Shown piece by piece: positions 1 through 4,168 of a stretch of 7,100 nt of DNA (position 1 is its first letter; the number at the start of each line of letters is the position of its first letter). The notes beneath the pieces were generated by a model. That model saw only the letters and a list, made by a program, of their open reading frames with translations, was not told the origin of the DNA and made no database searches. The position numbers were made by a program, and so were the translations under genes. This DNA is from Chloroflexota bacterium (lineage in GTDB: Bacteria; Chloroflexota; Dehalococcoidia; Lucifugimonadales; UBA826), in contig PBDP01000010.1 of the NCBI GenBank assembly GCA_002718095.1, positions 1 through 7,100 on the forward strand, written 5' to 3'.

Positions 1-11
1 AAAATGCTGAT

Positions 12-22
12 TTTAGCTACGA
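12..22. repeat. Left copy of 11-base direct repeat TTTAGCTACGA
   Basis: The 11 bases TTTAGCTACGA here recur exactly, in the same orientation, at 1507-1517. Each copy lies outside a cluster of AGTCCA repeats, so the two copies bracket a segment of about 1.5 kb containing the two unrecognised proteins. This could be the duplicated core of an integration site, but 11 bases is short and the left copy sits at the edge of the window, so chance is possible. Confidence 0.35.
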
Positions 23-31
23 AATTCGTAG
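17..31. repeat. 15-base perfect palindrome CTACGAA-A-TTCGTAG
   Basis: Two perfect 7-base arms surround one central base. The palindrome overlaps the left copy of the 11-base direct repeat. A protein-binding site or recombination half-site pair is possible. With a one-base centre it would not form a good RNA hairpin, and there is no following T-run to make it a terminator. Confidence 0.4.
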
Positions 32-65
32 TTCCTTGTAAAATCTCAACCCCTTAAAAATAATC

Positions 66-86
66 TTAGTCCATTTTTAGTCCATT
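66..86. repeat. Left tandem AGTCCA repeat pair
   Basis: AGTCCA occurs at 68-73 and 79-84, each preceded by TT and followed by TT, with an 11-base period. The same unit recurs as a cluster at 1411-1440 in the same orientation. Short direct repeats spaced by about one helical turn near a putative junction resemble arm-type integrase sites; that role is inferred. The rest of 1-174 holds no gene that I can support. Confidence 0.5.
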
Positions 87-174
87 ATTTCTGAAAACCG
101 ATTTTTAAGGACACATGTTATACATTAACTAAGTAAAAAATCGTCATATTTGACTGATCAAGTATAGTTTAGAA

Positions 175-264
175 ATGGATATAAAAATATGTTTTTTAAC
201 TGCAATATTTATATGGAGCGGTCTCATTATATTAACCATATTTAATTTTCTAGGAAACGATTAA
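175..264 (+). CDS. Possible small single-pass membrane peptide (29 aa)
   Basis: A short reading frame begins with ATG and ends with TAA one base before the GTG of the next gene. The peptide starts MDIKICFLTAIFIW and is almost wholly hydrophobic from about residue 5 to residue 26, consistent with one membrane helix ending in a short GND tail. Its last codons (CTA GGA AAC) contain the AGGA that would serve as ribosome binding site of the downstream membrane protein, which suggests translational coupling. Against it, no convincing SD precedes the ATG (only AGAA), and short hydrophobic frames arise easily in AT-rich DNA. I do not recognise it; it may be a real small protein, a leader peptide, or chance. 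Confidence 0.4.
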   Translation: MDIKICFLTAIFIWSGLIILTIFNFLGND

Positions 265-265
265 C

Positions 266-724
266 GTGGCTATTAAAATAATACTAATAATACTTCGCTG
301 GATTTTTGCATTACCTGCAGGATTGATTACAGGATTTCTAGTCATGTTTCCTGTTCATTGGTTTTTAATGTTTATGTATTCTATTGGCGGGAACCCTGTG
401 ACTTTGTTTATATCAATTGAGACAACAGAACGTCTAATTCAAGGATTTGTCATCCCCGCAGTCACTATATACGTATTTGCCATAATAGTACCAAATCTAA
501 AGAAGATTTCTACTCTTATTTTAGGGGCGACCATTTTTATATTACATGCAATTAATTGGATTTTAATAATTTTTAATAATGGATATTATTGCTATGGTGG
601 TGGGGTTTGTATGGGGCCTTATTCTGGGTTAGCTTGGATTGAAGCACCTTTTCAAATCGGTGTATTGTTTTTAGTGGTTTGGTATGTTTATAAAATCGTT
701 GTTGAGGATAACGAACTTGAATAA
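266..724 (+). CDS. Unrecognised multi-pass membrane protein (152 aa)
   Basis: The product is very hydrophobic, with about four to five predicted helices: roughly residues 4-20 and 20-40 (one broken or two helices), 59-76, 81-103 and 127-145. It ends in a short charged tail (VVEDNELE). A loop between the last two helices has a CYGGGVC motif (Cys109 and Cys115) that could form a disulfide or bind a ligand if it faces outward. The start is GTG with AGGA about 10 bases upstream, inside the end of the preceding small frame; that spacing is slightly long. The gene converges on the minus-strand gene at 776-1324 with a 51-base gap and no obvious terminator hairpin. It matches no family that I recognise, so no function is proposed. 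The location in a repeat-bounded patch suggests accessory content. Confidence 0.65.
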   Translation: MAIKIILIILRWIFALPAGLITGFLVMFPVHWFLMFMYSIGGNPVTLFISIETTERLIQGFVIPAVTIYVFAIIVPNLKKISTLILGATIFILHAINWILIIFNNGYYCYGGGVCMGPYSGLAWIEAPFQIGVLFLVVWYVYKIVVEDNELE

Positions 725-775
725 TACAGACGAATCCATTTGTGATTTTATCAATGTTTAAGAAAGTTAAGATTT

Positions 776-1324
776 TTAATTATCTTCTGAAACCCTAGGA
801 TCTCTAGAGTCTACTGCACATTTTCCTTCTCGATAGAACAGGTGGTCATGATCAAGATATGTTCTGATATAAATTGCTTTATAGGGATTTGTGTCTATTG
901 CCTTATTAAAAACAACTGACAACGTCTCTACATTTTTATCCTCAAGATCAGCATAAGTAGCCATTATTGATGATGAAGTTTTATAGTTTATTTTATATGT
1001 ATTTTTTACATATTCACGTTTGGGTAGATAATTCACATAACTTGTCACATGATCATATTCAATATATAAATCATTTTCATTTATCACACTTAAAATAAAA
1101 GAATGTCCATTTGAGTTTGAATCAGGGTCGAAGTTATCTTCACAAACATAATAAAAAAGATCATCATATCCTGGAGTTCTGTAATCATCAGTCATATAAG
1201 TTGAACAACCTATAAATAAAAAAACAACTATTGCTACTATGGGTACTATTTTGTACGATCGGTCTTGAAGAGTATCGGCATATGGAAGCTCTAAATTTTT
1301 ATCAAGTCGATCAAAATTGTTCAT
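776..1324 (-). CDS. Unrecognised single-anchor or lipoprotein-like protein (182 aa)
   Basis: A polar N-terminus of about 25 residues is followed by one hydrophobic segment (residues 26-39) ending in LFIGCS, with Cys40 at the position of a lipobox cysteine. The remaining 140 residues are acidic, rich in Asp, Asn and Tyr, and have two more cysteines (61 and 169), so a secreted or surface domain is likely. Phe at the -3 lipobox position and the long N-region are atypical for a lipoprotein, so a plain signal anchor is equally possible; no start codon nearer to the hydrophobic segment is seen. The ATG has a good SD (AGG, 8 bases away) and an extended -10 promoter upstream. I recognise no family. 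It is convergent with the membrane protein gene on its left. Confidence 0.65.
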   Translation of the reverse strand: MNNFDRLDKNLELPYADTLQDRSYKIVPIVAIVVFLFIGCSTYMTDDYRTPGYDDLFYYVCEDNFDPDSNSNGHSFILSVINENDLYIEYDHVTSYVNYLPKREYVKNTYKINYKTSSSIMATYADLEDKNVETLSVVFNKAIDTNPYKAIYIRTYLDHDHLFYREGKCAVDSRDPRVSEDN

Positions 1325-1331
1325 TTAAATT

Positions 1332-1336
1332 ACCTG
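1332..1336 (-). promoter_or_regulatory. Ribosome binding site of the 182-aa protein
   Basis: On the minus strand this reads CAGGT, with AGG 8 bases before the ATG at 1324. It supports that start even though it leaves an unusually long polar stretch before the membrane segment. Confidence 0.55.
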
Positions 1337-1352
1337 ATTATCTTATTAGCAA

Positions 1353-1361
1353 ATAATAGCA
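1353..1361 (-). promoter_or_regulatory. Extended -10 promoter element of the 182-aa gene
   Basis: The minus strand reads TG-C-TATTAT, a TGn extended -10 with five of six consensus bases in the hexamer. It lies about 30 bases before the start codon. I find no good -35 hexamer at 16-18 bases, which extended -10 promoters can tolerate. A nearly identical element precedes rnpB. Confidence 0.45.
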
Positions 1362-1410
1362 TATTGAATTTAACAAAATACCGAAACGAAAACGTAGACG
1401 AAAAAAGTAA

Positions 1411-1444
1411 AGTCCAGGTATTTTAGTCCATTTTAGTCCATTTT
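1411..1444. repeat. Right tandem AGTCCA repeat cluster
   Basis: AGTCCA occurs at 1411-1416, 1425-1430 and 1435-1440. The last two are in perfect 10-base repeats TTTTAGTCCA. The orientation is the same as the pair at 66-86. The cluster lies about 90 bases beyond the 3' end of tRNA-Trp, which is where arm-type integrase sites of tRNA-integrating elements can lie. That reading is inference, since no integrase is in the window. Confidence 0.55.
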
Positions 1445-1464
1445 CGCTCGGACAATTCCCATTC

Positions 1465-1488
1465 CTACAAGTAAAATTTTACCAGTAG
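1465..1488. repeat. 24-base imperfect inverted repeat with palindromic core
   Basis: The core GTAAAATTTTAC (1471-1482) is a perfect 12-base palindrome. It is flanked by CTAC on the left and GTAG on the right, giving 12-base half-sites with two mismatches. There is no loop or T-run, so it looks more like a dimeric protein-binding site than a terminator. Its partner is unknown. Confidence 0.4.
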
Positions 1489-1506
1489 TGTGTAATTTTG
1501 TAACCA

Positions 1507-1517
1507 TTTAGCTACGA
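1507..1517. repeat. Right copy of 11-base direct repeat TTTAGCTACGA
   Basis: This is an exact copy of the bases at 12-22, 15 bases short of the tRNA-Trp 3' end. It lies outside the AGTCCA cluster, mirroring the arrangement at the left end. Similarity stops immediately on both sides, so the case for an attachment site rests on the 11 bases and their placement. Confidence 0.35.
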
Positions 1518-1531
1518 TACGGACAAATTTG

Positions 1532-1607
1532 TGGCAGGGGTGGCAGGGATCGAACCCACGACCTTTGGTTTTGGAGACCAACGCTCTACCAACTGAGCTA
1601 CACCCCT
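1532..1607 (-). tRNA. tRNA-Trp (anticodon CCA)
   Basis: The minus strand folds as a full 76-base tRNA. The acceptor stem AGGGGTG pairs with CACCCCT; the D arm is GCTC/GAGC; the anticodon stem TTGGT/ACCAA encloses loop CTCCAAA with CCA at 1572-1574; the T arm contains TTCGATC. The discriminator is G and the 3' CCA is encoded (complement of 1532-1534). CCA reads UGG, so the tRNA carries tryptophan. Only 10 bases (all A/T) separate its 5' end from the 3' end of rnpB, and no promoter fits in that gap, so it is probably co-transcribed with rnpB and its 5' end matured by RNase P. A 10-base palindrome ACAAATTTGT (1523-1532) touches the CCA end. Confidence 0.96.
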
Positions 1608-1617
1608 TAATTAATAA

Positions 1618-1965
1618 GGCTGAGAAGGATTGTAAGCCGAGTTCTGTACTCCATAAATGAAGTGACGACCATCTATCTAGCTACTTCGTTACCGAAATAG
1701 TCAAGCGGCCAACCCAGGTAAGGCTCGGACCTTAATTACCTCTATTAGGCCTTGCTCCAGATGGGGTTTACCTATGCCAAAAATGTTACCATTTTTGCGG
1801 TGAGCTCTTACCTCACCTTTTCACCCTTACTGTAAAAACAGCGGTATATTTCTGTGGCACTATCCGTCGGGTCACCCCGCCCCGCAGTTAACGGGCATCC
1901 TTCCGAGAGAGCTCGGACTTTCCTCTGAAACCAAATATTTCAGCGGCCGTCCATCTTTCTCAACC
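1618..1965 (-). ncRNA. rnpB: RNase P RNA, bacterial type A
   Basis: This is the catalytic RNA of RNase P, which removes 5' leaders from pre-tRNAs together with the RnpA protein. Read on the minus strand, it contains the universally conserved blocks GAGGAAAGTCCGAGCTC near the 5' end, ACAGAAA, GTAAGAGCTCACCG, GAGCAAGGCC with the following AATAG, AGATAGATGGTCGTC, and ACAGAACTCGGCTTACA near the 3' end. The ends are set by helix P1: GGTTGAGAA (1957-1965) pairs with TTCTCAGCC (1618-1626). A hairpin AAAAATG-GTAA-CATTTTT with a GNRA loop matches P12. The length of about 348 bases is normal for type A. The recombinase-like gene ends 37 bases upstream; tRNA-Trp follows 10 bases downstream. The ends are estimated to within a few bases. 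Confidence 0.96.
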
Positions 1966-1973
1966 TTGACTAA

Positions 1974-1982
1974 ATAATAACA
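1974..1982 (-). promoter_or_regulatory. Extended -10 promoter of rnpB
   Basis: The minus strand reads TG-T-TATTAT, and its downstream edge is 8-9 bases from the first base of the P1 helix, so the predicted transcription start coincides with the rnpB 5' end. The -35 region at about 1997-2002 (TTTTCT) is poor. The element lies in the 37-base gap after the recombinase-like gene, which gives the RNA genes their own transcription start. Confidence 0.55.
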
Positions 1983-2002
1983 TTTTTAGTTAGATCAGAA
2001 AA

Positions 2003-3352
2003 TCACAAATTAATTTTTATAGATCTGTCCTTTACTCTTATGGAATCTATGTATTCTTTTAAAAAAGCTTGTTTTTCAGCAAAACTATGCTTGTCCCAGT
2101 TTTTGATCATATTGGGAACATCTGATGGATCTGTACTAATAAATGCTTGTGTCCTAACTAAATCCAACTGATCTAAATATAAAGATAACCTTGCTATTAC
2201 AGATTGTCCTTTGGAAGTTTTTTTCATCGAATCTATAAATCTATCTTCCGCCGCAACAACTTGGCGCATTCTGTCTTCAGCAGCATTACTTGCTTTTTTA
2301 CTTCCATATTCACCTTCCATGCTTGCTTGGAGTTCACCGTTGTCTGATAAAGTTTTTACCAATTCTAAAACTTTTGTTTCTAACTTATCGGTTGGCCAAG
2401 TATGATATTTACAAGTTCCTCTGTTGCCTCTAGATTGACACTGATAATATCTGTACGAACTTTTAACCCGAGTCCCATCTTGTCTTTGCCATGCTTGTTT
2501 GCGACTAGATCCCATCATTCTGCTTCCACAATATCCACAAACACATAATCCAGATAATAAGTATGGTGTACTATCAGGGAATCCTCTGTATCTTCTGCGT
2601 TCTCTGATTTTATCTTGAGCTTCTCTGAATAATCCTGCATCTATTAATGGTTCATGGTTCCTGGTTAAACGTAATCCAAATCTTGTATAAGTTCCCATGT
2701 AGGAAGTGTTTTTTAAGATGTCTCGTATGGATACTATATTCCAGGCATTTCCTTTTTTTGTCAGTAAGTTATGTTCATTTAAATGTTCTGCAATTTTCCT
2801 TAAACCTAGATCTTCTTCAACATATAGGGAGTAAATTTTTTTAACAATAGTAGCTTCTTCGCTGTTTATTACAAATTTGCTTTCTTGATTTATTTCATAT
2901 CCAAATGGAGGTTTCCCTAACGATTTACCCTCCATTGCTCTTTTTTGCATAGATTCTTTTATACTACTGCTTCTTTTACGAGATACTCCTGGTGGATCAA
3001 AGTGTAAAAATGCATTTTGTAAAATATCTGGGAAATCTTCTTCTAAACAAAAAAAAGAAGATCTGGATTTTTCTGCTTTTATAACAGCTCGTGCAATTCC
3101 TTCAAGGTCAAAACTCACATGGGTCGCATCGGGTATTACAATTAAAAATCCGCCATCTGTTTCATCTATAAAAGAGAATAGTTTTTCTAAATCTGAATAA
3201 TTTTCATCACTTATTGATGGGTTTGAAAAAATTTTCTTAACTGGAGTATGTCCTAGTGTATTACAAAATTCATCAAATATAGTGTTGAATTTTTCTTCGT
3301 CCCAATTTGTTTCTTGGGACTTAGTTGTTCTGCATAGTCCAATAGTTTTCAT
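2003..3352 (-). CDS. Serine-recombinase-family protein with degenerate catalytic domain (449 aa)
   Basis: Residues are numbered from the ATG at 3352. The C-terminal two-thirds is typical of large serine recombinases: a Recombinase DNA-binding domain at about 125-245 (GKPPFGYE, then a helix-turn-helix region with IAEHLN and SIRDIL), a zinc beta-ribbon at about 264-320 with Cys272, Cys275, Cys305 and Cys314, and a charged coiled-coil-like stretch at about 357-400. The N-terminal resolvase domain is poorly conserved. Where active enzymes have Y-x-R-V-S it reads LCRTTKS, with no Ser at the nucleophile position. The DRLSR motif is replaced by DATHV, and the segment before the long linker helix is shortened. 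It therefore probably binds DNA but may not recombine it. The start is 4 bases after the stop of the zinc-ribbon gene, with a GGA 8 bases upstream; a TTG at 3403 would add 17 residues overlapping that gene and is less likely. Base composition resembles the neighbours, which suggests long residence. Confidence 0.85.
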   Translation of the reverse strand: MKTIGLCRTTKSQETNWDEEKFNTIFDEFCNTLGHTPVKKIFSNPSISDENYSDLEKLFSFIDETDGGFLIVIPDATHVSFDLEGIARAVIKAEKSRSSFFCLEEDFPDILQNAFLHFDPPGVSRKRSSSIKESMQKRAMEGKSLGKPPFGYEINQESKFVINSEEATIVKKIYSLYVEEDLGLRKIAEHLNEHNLLTKKGNAWNIVSIRDILKNTSYMGTYTRFGLRLTRNHEPLIDAGLFREAQDKIRERRRYRGFPDSTPYLLSGLCVCGYCGSRMMGSSRKQAWQRQDGTRVKSSYRYYQCQSRGNRGTCKYHTWPTDKLETKVLELVKTLSDNGELQASMEGEYGSKKASNAAEDRMRQVVAAEDRFIDSMKKTSKGQSVIARLSLYLDQLDLVRTQAFISTDPSDVPNMIKNWDKHSFAEKQAFLKEYIDSIRVKDRSIKINL

Positions 3353-3356
3353 ATAG

Positions 3357-4061
3357 TTAATCCGGTATACATAGTATCCTTTGGCATGAATTACATAAAA
3401 CAAATGTTATATCTTTTTTTAATTCTTGAATTATTTTTGTTGGCACAGATACCATACAGGTACCACATAAGTTAGATGTAAGTTCGCTTACAGCAATACC
3501 TTTGTGAGTTTTACGTAATTTGTCATATCTTAGCAGTGCTGGTTTTTGACATTTTGCCCTTGCATCATCACTTTCTTTTAAAGCAATATCTAATTCTGAT
3601 TTCAAATTTGATATAAGCTGCTTTAGTTGTGGGATCTCCTCTTCTCGAGTCTGCTCCATGATGGATAGTTGGGAGTAAGCTTTTTCTAATCCGTCAGAAT
3701 ATCTATCTTGATCTATCATAATAGAAAGTATTTGATCTTCGTTATTTTCTACCATAGTGGATAAAGTTTCCATTTCTTCTTGTAGCGCACTTAATTCTTT
3801 TTCAGTTTTTATTAATCCGCTATATATTTTGGAATTTATCGATGAGATTTTCTCATTTAAAGATTCGATATCCTTTTCTATTTTACTTCGATTTAACTTA
3901 ATCTCTTTAAGTTTATCTTCTACTAAAGTATTTAGTTTTTTAGATTTTGTGATTTCTGTATCATCATCTAACTTAAATTGGGCTTTTTCCAATTTGGTTT
4001 TTATGTCTGATACTTTAATATCACATTCTTGTAAATTCAGTAGTAATTTACTATCACTCAC
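3357..4061 (-). CDS. COG1579-type coiled-coil protein with C4 zinc ribbon (234 aa)
   Basis: Residues from about 8 to 175 are a long charged helical region rich in Lys, Glu, Leu and Ile heptads, as in the paired coiled coils of this family. The C-terminal domain has CGTC (199/202) and CNSC (223/226), the four zinc ligands of a zf-RING_7 type ribbon, followed by the usual RIL and an additional Cys231. The motif HKGIAVSELTSNLCGTC is close to the family pattern. Family members have been tied to nucleic-acid or protein-complex scaffolding roles in various bacteria, but a precise function is not established for most, so none is assigned. The start is GTG with SD AAGAGG 5 bases upstream and a good promoter. 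The recombinase-like gene follows after 4 bases and is likely translationally coupled. Confidence 0.9.
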   Translation of the reverse strand: MSDSKLLLNLQECDIKVSDIKTKLEKAQFKLDDDTEITKSKKLNTLVEDKLKEIKLNRSKIEKDIESLNEKISSINSKIYSGLIKTEKELSALQEEMETLSTMVENNEDQILSIMIDQDRYSDGLEKAYSQLSIMEQTREEEIPQLKQLISNLKSELDIALKESDDARAKCQKPALLRYDKLRKTHKGIAVSELTSNLCGTCMVSVPTKIIQELKKDITFVLCNSCQRILCIPD

Positions 4062-4066
4062 AATTG

Positions 4067-4072
4067 CCTCTT
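4067..4072 (-). promoter_or_regulatory. Ribosome binding site deciding the GTG start at 4061
   Basis: The minus strand reads AAGAGG, 5 bases before GTG. It fixes the non-ATG start of the zinc-ribbon gene; no in-frame ATG is near. Confidence 0.7.
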
Positions 4073-4092
4073 AATTTTATTATTGATTAACG

Positions 4093-4098
4093 TATAAT
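4093..4098 (+). promoter_or_regulatory. Consensus -10 (TATAAT) facing pyk
   Basis: This is a perfect TATAAT, overlapping the -10 of the opposite promoter because TATAATA reads as TATTATA on the other strand. The -35 at 17 bases upstream (CTTAAT) is weak. If used, it would give pyk a leader of about 65 bases containing the dyad at 4129-4145. Confidence 0.35.
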
Positions 4099-4122
4099 AG
4101 ACTTAATATTGTTTGGTGTGAA
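4094..4122 (-). promoter_or_regulatory. Sigma70-like promoter for the zinc-ribbon/recombinase operon
   Basis: On the minus strand TTCACA (4122-4117) is separated by 17 bases from TATTAT (4099-4094), giving five of six matches at each hexamer with ideal spacing. A start near 4086-4088 would leave a leader of about 25 bases with the AAGAGG site in it. Confidence 0.6.
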
Positions 4123-4128
4123 CTTTAT

Positions 4129-4145
4129 ATCATATGTAATATGAT
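4129..4145. promoter_or_regulatory. Perfect dyad ATCATAT-GTA-ATATGAT, candidate operator of pyk
   Basis: Two perfect 7-base inverted arms around a 3-base centre lie 24 bases before the pyk ATG. The dyad would sit downstream of the TATAAT at 4093, or over the -35 region of the possible proximal promoter at 4158. The size fits a dimeric repressor site; the regulator is unknown. AT-richness makes some palindromes expected. Confidence 0.4.
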
Positions 4146-4157
4146 TCATAAAACACA

Positions 4158-4163
4158 TATATT
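4158..4163 (+). promoter_or_regulatory. Possible proximal -10 (TATATT) giving leaderless pyk mRNA
   Basis: TATATT ends 5 bases before the ATG at 4169, so transcription would begin at or next to the start codon. No SD precedes pyk, which fits a leaderless message. No good -35 is seen, so this is tentative. Confidence 0.3.
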
Positions 4164-4168
4164 TTAAA

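Noticed and set aside
1-60. A copy of the tRNA-Trp 3' end marking the other end of an integrated element
   Set aside because: No stretch matching the tRNA 3' end is present on the left; only ACCCCTTAA resembles the tRNA 5' flank, which is too short to mean anything.
725-775. Bidirectional terminator between the two convergent genes
   Set aside because: The gap has a short T-run but no convincing inverted repeat or GC-rich stem.
66-1444. CRISPR array from the AGTCCA repeats
   Set aside because: The units are 6-10 bases with 4-8 base gaps; no repeat-spacer structure and no cas genes are present.
1523-1532. Terminator after tRNA-Trp from the palindrome ACAAATTTGT
   Set aside because: The stem is AT-rich with no loop and no T-tract following on the minus strand.
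2211-2844. Two plus-strand frames of about 64 codons within the recombinase-like gene (2211-2405 and 2647-2844)
   Set aside because: They lie antisense inside a gene with clear domain matches, have no recognisable features and no SD support.
3353-3403. Upstream TTG start (3403) for the recombinase-like gene
   Set aside because: It would overlap the zinc-ribbon gene by 47 bases and uses TTG; ATG 3352 lies 4 bases after that gene's stop with a weak SD and begins right at the resolvase-like strand.
3757-4074. Plus-strand frame of 105 codons opposite the zinc-ribbon gene
   Set aside because: Its Ser/Leu/Phe-rich translation is what a Lys/Glu/Asp-rich coiled-coil gene yields on the other strand; there is no independent support.
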